A DNA stretch of 64,000 bases from Gordonia namibiensis NBRC 108229 (GTDB taxonomy: Bacteria > Actinomycetota > Actinomycetes > Mycobacteriales > Mycobacteriaceae): positions 1 through 64,000 of the forward strand of contig NZ_BAHE01000054.1 of the NCBI RefSeq assembly GCF_000298235.1. The letters are read 5' to 3'. The notes below the pieces were generated by a model. The model was not told where the DNA came from and did not search any database. It saw only the letters and a program-made list of their open reading frames with translations. How positions within the stretch are numbered: position 1 is the stretch's first letter; every line of letters starts with the position of its first letter. Of the stretch, positions 34,936 through 43,810 are shown piece by piece. A program made the position numbers and the translations under genes.

Positions 34936-36767
34936 GGCTGTGATTGCAATTCGTGTTCTCGTGCGCTCGTGGTCGTCTCGCGGGAGTTGACCCGCCCGGC
35001 GCCCCACGACAACGCGGTGATGAGCAGCAGTGTGCACACCAGCACCACCAGCGAGGCGACGCCGAACAGCCATGACGGGTAGTCGAACGTGCGCTCGCGC
35101 TGCAGGATCGAGATCTCCGCGACGAACGGTTTCGTCGATGTCAGTTGCGCCGGTTCACCTTCTGCGCCGATCGCGGGATCGGCCGGCAGGTACACCGGCA
35201 CCCCGGCCATCGTGGTCCCGTCCTGTACTCGCAGGATCGTCTTCCATGATCCCGACACCGGCATCGGTTCGGTGGACCGGAAGTGGTTGGGGCCCAGACG
35301 TTCGAGCCGGTCGATGACGATGCCGCGGTCGTTGTCGGTGCCGCCCTGCCAGGACATCAACGTGACCCACTCCGGGTCGCCGCTGATCGCGTCCGGCGGG
35401 TCGAGGTAGATCTCGGCCGTCACGTTCTGGTCGGCCGCGGCGTTGGGTCCGGTCGGCGTCAGGACGACGCGGGCCGTCATGTCGGCCGGTACCGAGACCC
35501 GCAGACCGTTCGCGACGGCACCGCCGACCACCAATACCGAGAGCACGACGGCGGTGATGCTGATCCAGCGTCGGGGCAGGCGTTCACCGACGGAGACGGT
35601 GCCGAGCAAGGCACCGCACAGACCCATGACCACGCCCACCGGGATGGCCATGGCCAGCGCTTCGCCCCACATACCGGTCACCCACGGGAACGGGTAAGCG
35701 GCTGCGATCCACCAGGATTCGATCCAGAGGCCGACGGTCGCGACGCCCAGGCCCGCCACCGCGCCGTAGAGCACACGACGTTTGAACAGCGGCGTCAGGG
35801 CGAGCAGCTCGATGACCACGGCTGCGCCCAGGTACAGGGGGAACACGTTGATCGGCGCGCCGAGCGCGGGACCGACGACGACCGCGACGACGCCGCGCAA
35901 CAGGATCGCGAAGACCGCGGCGACGAGCGCACTGCCCGGTCCGAGACTGATCCGGGCGGCGACGAGCGCGAACGCCCCGGCACCGGCGATCATCATCGGC
36001 TGTAGCACCAACCGGAACTGCTCGACGCCGAAGTCGTATTCGATCTGGAAGACCGACATGCCGATGACCAGACCGCCGAAGGCCAGGCAGCGGACGATCC
36101 ATTGCCCGCGTCCGTCCGGTGGGAGGTCGGCGCCCATCGCGGCCCTGCCCTCGCGGTCGAGGATGACGACCGCGATGAGCGACAGCCCGGCACCGCCGAT
36201 CAGCATCAGGTGCGTCGGACCCCAGAGGGTGACGTCCTGGCCGAAGATGCGGTGCCAGACGTCGTCCAGGGGGAAGCCGACGAGGGCGTAGAAGCCGCAG
36301 CCCGCCAACAGGATTCCGCCGACCGGCGCGTACCAGTGCCGGGTGATCCGGATGGCGGAGGCGCCGGGCTTGTCGAAGGGCAGGAAGACCGACAGCATGC
36401 CGGAGATGAACAACAGGAACAGGCCGACCAGGATGAAGTAGTGCGCCGGGTTGGCGAGGGGTCCCTCGTCGCGACCGTCACCGATGTGCAGGCTGACGTC
36501 CCACAGGAAGCCGAACAGGGCGCAGATGATCGTGCTGGTGAACAGGAAGATCGGCAAGGCCGCCCATGGCGGTCGGTTGACGCGCCGGGCTGCCCACTCC
36601 GAAAGGGTGGTCAGCCAGGTGATCTTCCGTGTCCGGTGCAGGTACCCGATCCAGAGGAGCCCGATCGACACCACCGCGGCCACTGCCGACATCAGGAACA
36701 CCTGGTCGAGTGCCGCCCCTCCGCCTTCCGCGGCGAGGTGGAGGTTCGTGACATCGCTTGTTGTCAT
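34932..36767 (-). CDS. Large polytopic membrane protein with C-terminal periplasmic domain
   Basis: The ATG at 36767 gives 611 residues. About twelve hydrophobic helices fill residues 20-420. An exported beta-sandwich domain follows (VSVPADMTARVVLTPTGPN, then PMPVSGSWKTILRVQDG), resembling the YtkA/FixH or CopC class, and a final anchor helix closes the protein. HFxLVG-type and GPTHLMLIGG motifs carry membrane histidines. Together with its two coupled partners it could be a metal-transport or oxidase-assembly complex, but no family is certain. CATACT six bases before the ATG suggests a leaderless mRNA. Confidence 0.75.
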   Translation of the reverse strand: MTTSDVTNLHLAAEGGGAALDQVFLMSAVAAVVSIGLLWIGYLHRTRKITWLTTLSEWAARRVNRPPWAALPIFLFTSTIICALFGFLWDVSLHIGDGRDEGPLANPAHYFILVGLFLLFISGMLSVFLPFDKPGASAIRITRHWYAPVGGILLAGCGFYALVGFPLDDVWHRIFGQDVTLWGPTHLMLIGGAGLSLIAVVILDREGRAAMGADLPPDGRGQWIVRCLAFGGLVIGMSVFQIEYDFGVEQFRLVLQPMMIAGAGAFALVAARISLGPGSALVAAVFAILLRGVVAVVVGPALGAPINVFPLYLGAAVVIELLALTPLFKRRVLYGAVAGLGVATVGLWIESWWIAAAYPFPWVTGMWGEALAMAIPVGVVMGLCGALLGTVSVGERLPRRWISITAVVLSVLVVGGAVANGLRVSVPADMTARVVLTPTGPNAAADQNVTAEIYLDPPDAISGDPEWVTLMSWQGGTDNDRGIVIDRLERLGPNHFRSTEPMPVSGSWKTILRVQDGTTMAGVPVYLPADPAIGAEGEPAQLTSTKPFVAEISILQRERTFDYPSWLFGVASLVVLVCTLLLITALSWGAGRVNSRETTTSAREHELQSQP

Positions 36768-36846
36768 GAACGAAGTATGCACATTTCATCCATGTCCCGC
36801 GAGGGGCTTGGTCAAACCTGCGTGCGCGAACTGCGCGCAACGCGTG

Positions 36847-38562
36847 TCAGCGGCAGACCGCCCCCTGCGAGGCCGACGTGACCAGCTTCGAATACTTCGC
36901 CAGGACCCCGCGGGTGTAGCGCGGCGGCAGGGGGGTGAACTCCTTGGCGCGGGCCTCGAGTTCGGCGTCGTCGACCAGCAGGTCCAGGAGGCCGCGCCCC
37001 ACGTCGAGCCGGATGCGGTCGCCGTCGCGGACCAGGGCGATCGGCCCGCCGTCGACTGCTTCGGGCGCGACGTGACCGACGCACAGCCCGGTGGTGCCGC
37101 CGGAGAACCGGCCGTCGGTCATCAGCAACACGTCCTTGCCGAGGCCCGCGCCCTTGATGGCGCCGGTGATGGCCAGCATCTCGCGCATTCCCGGTCCACC
37201 CTTGGGGCCTTCGTAGCGGATCACGACCACGTCGCCGGCGGTGATCGTGCCGTCCTCGAGGGCGTCCATCGCCGCCCGCTCGCGGTCGAAAACCCGTGCG
37301 GTGCCCTCGAACACGTCGGAGTCGAAACCGGCCGACTTCACCACGGCACCTTCCGGCGCCAGCGAGCCCTTGAGGATGGTGATGCCGCCGGTCGGGTGGA
37401 TGGGCGACTTGGTGGCCCGCAGGACCTGCCCGTCGGGATCCGGCGGCGCGATGTGCGCGAGGTTCTCCGCGACCGTCTTGCCGGTCACCGTCAGGCAGTC
37501 GCCGTGCAGCAGACCGGCATCGAGCAGGGCCTTCATCACCACCGGCACACCGCCGATGCGGTCGACGTCGGTCATCACGTGCCGGCCGAACGGCTTGACG
37601 TCGGCGAGGTGGGGGACGCGGGCGCCGACGCTGATGAAGTCGTCGAGCGTCAGTTCGACCTCCGCCTCGTTGGCGATGGCGAGGAGGTGGAGCACCGCAT
37701 TCGTGGACCCGCCGAAGGCCATCACAACGGCGATCGCGTTCTCGAAGGCCTCGCGGGTCATGATGTCGCGGGCGGTGATCCCGCGGCGCAGCATCTCGAC
37801 GACGGCCGCACCGCTCTGCCGCGCGAACTGGTCACGACGCTTGTCCGGGGCGGGGGGAGCCGCGCTCCCGGGCAGCGACATGCCGAGTGCCTCGGCGGCG
37901 CTGGCCATCGTGTTCGCCGTGTACATACCGCCGCAGGCGCCCTCACCGGGGCAGATGGCGCGTTCGATGGTGTCGACGTCCTCGCGGCTCATCAGCCCAC
38001 GCGAGCATGCGCCCACCGCCTCGAAGGCGTCGATGATGGTGACCTGACGTTCCGAACCGTCGGACAACGTCGCGTATCCGGGCAGCGTGGACCCGGCGTA
38101 GAGGAACACCGAGGCGAGGTCGAGACGGGCGGCGGCCATGAGCATGCCGGGCAAGGACTTGTCGCAGCCGGCGAGCAGGACCGAGCCGTCGAGGCGTTCC
38201 GCGCTCATCACGGTCTCGACGCTGTCGGCGATCACCTCGCGGGAGACCAGCGAGAAGTGCATGCCCTCATGGCCCATGGAGATGCCGTCGGAGACCGAGA
38301 TGGTGCCGAACTCCAGCGGATAACCGCCGCCTTCGTGGACTCCGTCCTTGACGGCCTTGGCCAGACGGTCGAGGGAGAGGTTGCACGGGGTGATCTCGTT
38401 CCACGACGACCCGACACCGATCTGGGGTTTCACCCAGTCGTCGTCGCCCATGCCCACCGCGCGGAGCATGCCGCGGGCGGCGGTTTTCTCCAGGCCGTCG
38501 GTGACGTCGCGACTGCGAGGTTTGATGTCCACGTCGTTGCCTGTGCTGGTGCGCTCGGTCAT
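36847..38562 (-). CDS. ilvD: Dihydroxy-acid dehydratase IlvD
   Basis: The 571-residue enzyme dehydrates 2,3-dihydroxyisovalerate and its homologue to 2-keto acids in valine and isoleucine synthesis. Fe-S ligand cysteines are in [19 protein letters not shown] and [16 protein letters not shown], and the C-terminal [14 protein letters not shown] motif is intact. Length and sequence match the mycobacterial IlvD. ATG 38562 is preceded by TACCGT at a leaderless distance; GTG 38571 is three codons earlier. It is separated from other ilv genes, as is usual in this group. Confidence 0.95.
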   Translation of the reverse strand: MTERTSTGNDVDIKPRSRDVTDGLEKTAARGMLRAVGMGDDDWVKPQIGVGSSWNEITPCNLSLDRLAKAVKDGVHEGGGYPLEFGTISVSDGISMGHEGMHFSLVSREVIADSVETVMSAERLDGSVLLAGCDKSLPGMLMAAARLDLASVFLYAGSTLPGYATLSDGSERQVTIIDAFEAVGACSRGLMSREDVDTIERAICPGEGACGGMYTANTMASAAEALGMSLPGSAAPPAPDKRRDQFARQSGAAVVEMLRRGITARDIMTREAFENAIAVVMAFGGSTNAVLHLLAIANEAEVELTLDDFISVGARVPHLADVKPFGRHVMTDVDRIGGVPVVMKALLDAGLLHGDCLTVTGKTVAENLAHIAPPDPDGQVLRATKSPIHPTGGITILKGSLAPEGAVVKSAGFDSDVFEGTARVFDRERAAMDALEDGTITAGDVVVIRYEGPKGGPGMREMLAITGAIKGAGLGKDVLLMTDGRFSGGTTGLCVGHVAPEAVDGGPIALVRDGDRIRLDVGRGLLDLLVDDAELEARAKEFTPLPPRYTRGVLAKYSKLVTSASQGAVCR

Positions 38563-38588
38563 GTGGTCCACGGTAGTGGTCCGCGGAC

Positions 38589-38641
38589 GAGATCAGGCTG
38601 CGTTTCATCTCGCCGAACGGGCCGAAACGCAACCTGATCTC
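38589..38641. terminator. Long palindrome between acyl-CoA synthetase and ilvD genes
   Basis: 18-base arms (38589-38606 and 38624-38641) pair with a single mismatch around a 17-base loop. The outer part GAGATCAG is shared with the palindrome at 33305-33357, and TGCGTTTC corresponds to TTGCGT there. It lies 18 bases after the synthetase stop and before the ilvD promoter, fitting a terminator. Confidence 0.75.
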
Positions 38642-38659
38642 GATGAACAGCAGATGTTT

Positions 38660-40168
38660 CTAGGCGCGCAGTTCGCGCTTGAGCAGCTTTCCGCTCTGGT
38701 TGCGCGGCAGTTCCTCTACGAACTTCACCAGCTTCGGGACCTTGAACGGCGCGAGCCGCTGCTTGACGTGGTCGATCAGCTCGGCCTCGGTGACCAGTGC
38801 CTCGGCGCGCAGCACGACGACCGCGGTGATCGCCTCGATCCACTTGTCGTCCGGGGTGCCGATGACGGCGACCTCGGCCACGGCGTCGTGGGTGTAGATC
38901 GCGTCCTCGACCTCGCGCGAGGCGACGAGGATGCCGCCGGTGTTGATGACGTCCTTGATGCGGTCGACGACGGTGACGTAACCCTCCTCGTCGCGCGTGA
39001 CGAGGTCGCCGGAGTGGAACCAGCCGTCTCGGAAGGCCTCTTCGGTGGCGGTCGGGTTGTCCCAATAGCCCTGGCACAGCTGCGGCGAGCGGTACAGGAT
39101 CTCGCCGGGTTCACCGACCGGCACGTCGTTGCCGTCGGCGTCGACGACGCGGGTCTCGACGAAGAACACCGGCCGTCCGCACGAAGCGGGTCGGGCGTCG
39201 TGCTCCTCGGGGCGGAGAACCGTTGCCAGCGGACCGATCTCGGACTGACCGAAGCAGTTGTAGAAGCCGAGGTCGGGGTAGCGCTCGCGGAGGCGCTGCA
39301 GGACGGTGACCGGCATGATCGACGCGCCGTACTGTGCCTTGCGCAGCGACGACAAGTCGCGGGTCTCGAGGTCGGGGTGCGCGGCCAGCGGCACCCACAC
39401 GGTCGGCGCCAGGAACAACGAACCGATCTTGTGTTCCTCCACGAGACGCAGGATCTCGGGGATGTCGGGTGCGGGCATCAACCGGATCGTGGCGCCGACC
39501 GCCAGGTACGGAACCATGAAGACGTGCATGCCTGCCGAGTGGTACAGCGGCATGCAGATGAGGGGATTGTCATCGGACTTGAGATCCAGCGCGATGATCG
39601 ACGAGGTGTACTCGTGGATCAGGGCACGATGGGTCATCATGGCGCCCTTGGGCTTCGACGTCGTGCCCGAGGTGTAGAGGAACTGCACGAGGTCGGTGTC
39701 CTCGACCGAGACGTCCAGTGCGGGAACGTCTCCCGTGGTTGCGATCGCGAACAGTGAATCGTCGGCGTCGCGCAGGGGGAGCACGAACTCGGCCGGTACG
39801 ACGTCGATGACGGCGTCGAGGTTCTCGGTGAGAGCCGGGTCGACGAGAACGGCCCGGGCGCCGGACTGCTCGAGCAGGTAGCTCAGTTCGCCGGCGCGCA
39901 GGGCGTAGTTGATCGGTACGTGGACGAGCCCGGCACGCGCCGCGGCGAGATAACCGATCACGTAGGCGTGCGAGTTGGTGCCGTAACCGGCCATGCGATC
40001 ACCCTTGGTCAGACCGAGGGAGAGGAGGTGACCGGCGGCGCGGGTCACGGCGTCGTCGAGCTCGCGGTAGGTCAGGGTGTCGTCGCCGAAATGGAGGGCG
40101 GCGCGGTCGGGGAATCTCGCGGCAGTGCGGCGCAGCACTCCGTCGACGGTGTTCGAAGTGGGGGTCAT
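38660..40168 (-). CDS. Acyl-CoA synthetase (FadD-type, ANL superfamily)
   Basis: From ATG 40168 the protein is 502 residues. The P-loop FLYTSGTTSKPKG, the FYNCFGQSEIGPL core, the hinge GDLVTRDEEGYVTVVDRIKD and the C-terminal catalytic lysine in NQSGKLLKREL are intact. It would activate a carboxylic acid to its CoA thioester through an acyl-AMP. Sequence does not fix chain length; the layout is close to medium/long-chain and aromatic acid ligases of mycobacteria. No beta-oxidation genes adjoin. Confidence 0.88.
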   Translation of the reverse strand: MTPTSNTVDGVLRRTAARFPDRAALHFGDDTLTYRELDDAVTRAAGHLLSLGLTKGDRMAGYGTNSHAYVIGYLAAARAGLVHVPINYALRAGELSYLLEQSGARAVLVDPALTENLDAVIDVVPAEFVLPLRDADDSLFAIATTGDVPALDVSVEDTDLVQFLYTSGTTSKPKGAMMTHRALIHEYTSSIIALDLKSDDNPLICMPLYHSAGMHVFMVPYLAVGATIRLMPAPDIPEILRLVEEHKIGSLFLAPTVWVPLAAHPDLETRDLSSLRKAQYGASIMPVTVLQRLRERYPDLGFYNCFGQSEIGPLATVLRPEEHDARPASCGRPVFFVETRVVDADGNDVPVGEPGEILYRSPQLCQGYWDNPTATEEAFRDGWFHSGDLVTRDEEGYVTVVDRIKDVINTGGILVASREVEDAIYTHDAVAEVAVIGTPDDKWIEAITAVVVLRAEALVTEAELIDHVKQRLAPFKVPKLVKFVEELPRNQSGKLLKRELRA

Positions 40169-40266
40169 CACATCAACAGAATGACGGTTGAGCGGAGCGT
40201 CGTGGCACGCACCCCGTTCCTCGTCAACGGTTGTTGGTGTGGGCAACGCGGTACCCCCCCCGAAAT

Positions 40267-40307
40267 CCAGGGACCCCGCCCGACGAGGTGACGGGCGGGG
40301 CACCTGG
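40267..40307 (-). terminator. GC-rich hairpin after the DHA2 exporter gene
   Basis: CCCCGCCCG (40274-40282) pairs with CGGGCGGGG (40292-40300), and CCAGG/CCTGG outside it lengthens the stem. It begins five bases after the exporter stop. There is no U-run, so it may stabilise the 3' end rather than terminate alone. Confidence 0.6.
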
Positions 40308-40311
40308 GGAA

Positions 40312-41805
40312 CTATCGGGACGCGTCGAGCGGACGTTCGGAGTCGTCCGAACGCGACGCGCGCACCGCGGTGGGCCGGACGGTCTTGGGCAGCCACAGCG
40401 CCACGACCATGCCCGCCACCAGCAGACTCAACGTCAGCAGGTAGGTGTCGGCGACCGCGCTCGCGAGATCCGGCGCCGCGGCGACCCGCTGGTCCGGCGT
40501 GAGGCGCTGGGCGCCGGTCATTCCGCTGCCGTTCAGGAGTCCTGCCCTCGAGTTGAACAGCGAGGTCAGAATCGTGGCGGCCAGCGCTGCTCCGATGGCA
40601 CTGGCGAACTGATTGCCGGTGGTGAGGATCGTGGTCCCCGACCCGGTGCCCGGACCGTCGACGCCCCGTAGTGCCGCCGTCATCAGCGGCATGAACGTCG
40701 AACCGATCCCCAGGCCCATGACGACGCCGATGCCGATGAGAATTGGGTACGGGGTGTCGTAATCGAGGACGGTGGTCATCAGTGTCATCGCGACGATGGT
40801 GGCGCTGATCCCGAACCAGACGACGCGGCGTGGATCTGTTCGGTCGACGAGCCGGCTCGCGACCTGCGCGACCACACCGGTTGTGAGGGCCTGGGCGATC
40901 ATGATCATCCCGGCGGTGGTCGCGCTGTCCCCGCGCACGGCCTGGATGTAGATGGGGCCCACCATCATCGATCCGAAGTAGGCGCCCGCGACGAGCAGCA
41001 TCGCGCCGGATCCGGTGGCCAGCGACCGTTTCCGCAGTAGTCGCAGATCGAGCAACGGTCGCGGCGAGCGGAGGGTACGGACAACGAACACCGTCAGCAG
41101 AACGAGACCGGTCGCCGCCGGTACCACGACCTTCGCGTCGAATGGCTCGCCGGCATCACCGGCCTGGGCCAGGCCGTAGACCATCAGGGCGCCGCCGGGG
41201 GCGAGGCAGAGCAGGGCCGCCCAGTCGAGCGTCTCCGTCGCCGCCCCGGCCGCACGCGGGAACAGCCTGGCGGCCAGCGTGATCGCGAGCAGGCCGACCG
41301 GCACGTTGATCAGGAACAGCGAGCGCCAGCCCACATGGTCGACGAGAAGCCCGCCCGCGGTCGGACCCAGCACCGGGCCCACGAGGAGCGGGATGCCGAG
41401 CCAACCCATGAGTTGACCGCGGTGTCGTTCGTCGACGAGGCCCAGCGCGATCGTCATGCCGACCGGTTGGAGGAACCCGCCGCCGAAACCCTGCACCGCG
41501 CGGAAGACGATGAGGCTCTGGATGTTCCAGGCCAAGCCCGCGAGTGCCGAACCGAGGACGAACACGGTCAGTGCGGTGAGGTAGACCCGTTTGGCGCCGA
41601 ACCGTCGGATCGTCCAGGCGGAGGTCGGCATCACCGCGACGAGCGCGAGCGTGTACGCCGTGGTAACCCACTGGGCCGTCGAGAGCGGGGTGTCGAAGGA
41701 CTCGGCGAAACGCGGGATCGCCACGACGGTGACGGTGACGTCGAGCATCACCATGAGGGTTCCGAGAGCCAGGACCGAGGCGACCTTCTTCGCGAGTGCA
41801 TCCAT
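40312..41805 (-). CDS. MFS drug exporter, DHA2 (EmrB/QacA) type
   Basis: A 497-residue protein with about fourteen membrane helices. LDVTVTVVAIPRFAESF is the DHA2 motif D1, GWLGIPLLVGPVLGPTAGGL is antiporter motif C, and SAWTIRRFGAKRVY is motif A. It should export lipophilic compounds using the proton gradient. The FMN reductase gene ends three bases upstream, so they form a two-gene operon under a MerR/SoxR-like promoter, a plausible quinone or redox-dye defence unit. Confidence 0.9.
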   Translation of the reverse strand: MDALAKKVASVLALGTLMVMLDVTVTVVAIPRFAESFDTPLSTAQWVTTAYTLALVAVMPTSAWTIRRFGAKRVYLTALTVFVLGSALAGLAWNIQSLIVFRAVQGFGGGFLQPVGMTIALGLVDERHRGQLMGWLGIPLLVGPVLGPTAGGLLVDHVGWRSLFLINVPVGLLAITLAARLFPRAAGAATETLDWAALLCLAPGGALMVYGLAQAGDAGEPFDAKVVVPAATGLVLLTVFVVRTLRSPRPLLDLRLLRKRSLATGSGAMLLVAGAYFGSMMVGPIYIQAVRGDSATTAGMIMIAQALTTGVVAQVASRLVDRTDPRRVVWFGISATIVAMTLMTTVLDYDTPYPILIGIGVVMGLGIGSTFMPLMTAALRGVDGPGTGSGTTILTTGNQFASAIGAALAATILTSLFNSRAGLLNGSGMTGAQRLTPDQRVAAAPDLASAVADTYLLTLSLLVAGMVVALWLPKTVRPTAVRASRSDDSERPLDASR

Positions 41806-41808
41806 GTC

Positions 41809-42342
41809 TCAGGCCGCTCCTCGCTCGCCGGAGGTCCTTGTGGGCTTGAGGAGTTCGGCCCACCAGAGCAGTTCCCTCATCGCCTCGCGCGCCGATGCGG
41901 CGGCGACCTCGTCCAACACGAGACGGCCGTCGACGGTGTGCTCCCAGGGCGCGTGGATCACCACGCCGGTTTGTGTCCCCACCGCGTGGAGTTCGGCGAA
42001 GACGGCCCGAAGATGTTCGACGGCCCGCAGTCCGCCGGACACGCCCCCGTAGGAGACGAACATGACGGGTTTCCGGCTCCACTCCGGGCCGTGCTCGTCG
42101 ATGAGCACCTTCAGGTGTCCGGGGTAGGAGTGGTTGTACTCCGGCGTCGCGATGACGAATCCGTCTGCCCGAGCGAGCAACTCAGAGGTATCCGGTTCGG
42201 AGGCCCGTGCCACGTCGAGAACCTCGAGGTCGAGGTCGGACGGATCGATCTGGTCGATGAACCAGTCCGCCACGGTCGGGCCGATGCGGCCCTCGCGAAC
42301 ACTGGCGATGATGAGCACGATCTTCGGTGGTGTCGGTGTCAT
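41809..42342 (-). CDS. NAD(P)H-dependent FMN reductase
   Basis: The 177-residue flavodoxin-like protein has the FMN phosphate loop IIASVREGRIGP and the ATPEYNHSYPGHLK signature. Such enzymes reduce quinones, azo dyes or FMN with NAD(P)H. I choose ATG 42342 because an overlong-spacer promoter ends six bases before it. It is co-transcribed with the DHA2 exporter. Confidence 0.9.
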   Translation of the reverse strand: MTPTPPKIVLIIASVREGRIGPTVADWFIDQIDPSDLDLEVLDVARASEPDTSELLARADGFVIATPEYNHSYPGHLKVLIDEHGPEWSRKPVMFVSYGGVSGGLRAVEHLRAVFAELHAVGTQTGVVIHAPWEHTVDGRLVLDEVAAASAREAMRELLWWAELLKPTRTSGERGAA

Positions 42343-42348
42343 GAGCCC

Positions 42349-42379
42349 AGGGTTCAAGTTCAAGTTCACTTGAAGTCAA
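42349..42379 (-). promoter_or_regulatory. MerR/SoxR-type promoter of the FMN reductase operon
   Basis: On the minus strand TTGACT (42379-42374), a 19-base spacer and AACCCT (42354-42349) precede the ATG by six bases. The spacer and -35 edge carry the dyad TTCAAGT-GA-ACTTGAA (42359-42374), close to the SoxR core CTCAAGTTnnCTTGAG. A 19-base spacer with a centred dyad is the hallmark of MerR-family activation. No merR/soxR gene is in the window. Confidence 0.55.
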
Positions 42380-42407
42380 GCATCTATCCGCTGTCGTCCC
42401 GATATGC

Positions 42408-42419
42408 GAACATATGTTC
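42408..42419. promoter_or_regulatory. LexA (SOS) box
   Basis: GAAC-ATAT-GTTC is a perfect actinobacterial SOS core (TCGAAC-n4-GTTCGA), ending one base before the dinB ATG. Bound LexA would cover the start site itself. Confidence 0.8.
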
Positions 42420-42420
42420 T

Positions 42421-43629
42421 ATGCGAATCGAGCGTCGGGAGCGGCAGGAGGCGACGATCCTGCACGCCGACCTCGACTCCTTCTACGCGTCGGTCGAGCA
42501 ACGCGACGACCCGTCCCTGCGCGGCCGTCCGGTGCTGGTCGGCGGCGGCGTCGTGCTCGCCGCCAGCTACGAGGCGAAGGCCAGGGGCGTGCGGTCGCCG
42601 ATGCCCGGCCACGAGGCGCGGGCCCTCTGTCCGGACGCCGTGGTGGTCCGTCCCCGGTTCGACGCCTACATGGAGGCCAGCCGGGAGGTCTTCGACATCT
42701 TCCACGACACCACCCCCGTCGTCGAAGGGATCTCGGTCGACGAGGCGTTCCTGGACGTCGGTGGTCTGGGCTGGATCAGCGGAACCCCGCACGACATCGC
42801 CACGACGATCCGCGCCCGCGTACGCGACGAGGTCGGATTGCCGATCACCGTCGGCGGCGCGCGCAGCAAGTTCCTGGCAAAGGTGGCCAGCGCCGTCGGC
42901 AAGCCCGACGGTCTGCTGATCGTCGCGCCCGGCACCGAGCTCGCCTTTCTTCATCCGCTTCCGGTGCGTCGGCTGTGGGGCGTCGGGCCGGTGACGGAGG
43001 CCAAACTGCACGACGCGGGGGTCCAGACGGTGGGCCAGCTCGCGGAGATGGGTGAGCGGTCGCTGCGTGCGGTTGTCGGATCAGGGGCGGGTCGCCACCT
43101 CTTCGCGCTCTCGCTGGCCCAGGACCCGCGTCGCGTCGAGACCGGCAAGCGACGGTCCTCCATCGGTTCGCAGCGTGCACTGGGGCGTCGACCCAAGTCC
43201 GAGGCCGACCTCGAGGCGACCATCGTGGCAATCGTCGAACGTCTCGGCAAGCGCCTGCGCACCGCGGAAAGGGTCTGCCGCACAGTGGTTCTCCGTCTCC
43301 GATTCGACGACTTCACTCGCGCCACCCGTTCCCGCACCCTTCTCGAGGCCACCGACCGCACCGACCTCATCATGGCGTCGGCGCGCGGACTCCTCGCAGA
43401 CGCGATGCCGATCATCCGTGAGCGCGGTTGCACCCTCGTCGGGTTGTCACTGACCAACCTCGACGACCACGACAACATCCAACTGACCTTGCCCTTCGAC
43501 ACCGATCACGCAGAACAGCTCGACGCAACGATGGACCTGTTGCGTGATCGTTTCGGTCGGGACTCGGTCACGCGCGCCGTGCTCATCGGTCATCACCACG
43601 GCGACGACGCGCCGATGCTCCCCGACTAG
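42421..43629 (+). CDS. dinB: DNA polymerase IV (DinB)
   Basis: A 402-residue Y-family translesion polymerase. Metal ligands are Asp17 (HADLDSFYASVE) and Asp107/Glu108 (GISVDEAFLD); the HhH region RRLWGVGPVTEAKLHDAGV and a little-finger domain follow. QLTLPF at residues 354-359 is a good beta-clamp-binding hexapeptide, placed before a short C-terminal tail. The ATG lies immediately after a LexA box, so it should be damage-induced. The open frame upstream is antisense to the reductase and exporter genes and is not coding. Confidence 0.93.
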   Translation: MRIERRERQEATILHADLDSFYASVEQRDDPSLRGRPVLVGGGVVLAASYEAKARGVRSPMPGHEARALCPDAVVVRPRFDAYMEASREVFDIFHDTTPVVEGISVDEAFLDVGGLGWISGTPHDIATTIRARVRDEVGLPITVGGARSKFLAKVASAVGKPDGLLIVAPGTELAFLHPLPVRRLWGVGPVTEAKLHDAGVQTVGQLAEMGERSLRAVVGSGAGRHLFALSLAQDPRRVETGKRRSSIGSQRALGRRPKSEADLEATIVAIVERLGKRLRTAERVCRTVVLRLRFDDFTRATRSRTLLEATDRTDLIMASARGLLADAMPIIRERGCTLVGLSLTNLDDHDNIQLTLPFDTDHAEQLDATMDLLRDRFGRDSVTRAVLIGHHHGDDAPMLPD

Positions 43630-43632
43630 GGA

Positions 43633-43677
43633 ATTCGTAGAGAGAATGCGCGCCATGTCCCCATGCTCTCTACGAAT
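43633..43677 (+). terminator. Hairpin after dinB
   Basis: ATTCGTAGAGAG (43633-43644) and CTCTCTACGAAT (43666-43677) are perfect 12-base arms around a 21-base loop, three bases after the dinB stop. No T-run follows. Confidence 0.65.
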
Positions 43678-43750
43678 CGCAGCGGGAGCGAAAAGCGCAA
43701 AACGATACTTATGCGCTCAAGCGTGACTGGATCGACGACTGCCCCAACAC

Positions 43751-43798
43751 TTCTGATGTGGCCACCGAAATGTGGTCGTCCTCACATCCACATCAGAA
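43751..43798. promoter_or_regulatory. Inverted repeat upstream of citrate transporter gene
   Basis: TTCTGATGTGG (43751-43761) and CCACATCAGAA (43788-43798) are perfect 11-base arms 26 bases apart, the right arm ending 12 bases before the ATG. A second small dyad, CCAC-CGAAAT-GTGG, lies between them. It may be the binding site of the CitB-type regulator encoded downstream, or an mRNA stem over the ribosome site. Confidence 0.55.
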
Positions 43799-43810
43799 TC
43801 GAGCTAGACA

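Noticed and set aside
36451-38637. A 728-codon open frame on the + strand
   Set aside because: It is antisense to ilvD and the membrane gene, both of which have clear motifs; the translation is Asp/His/Arg-rich without domains.
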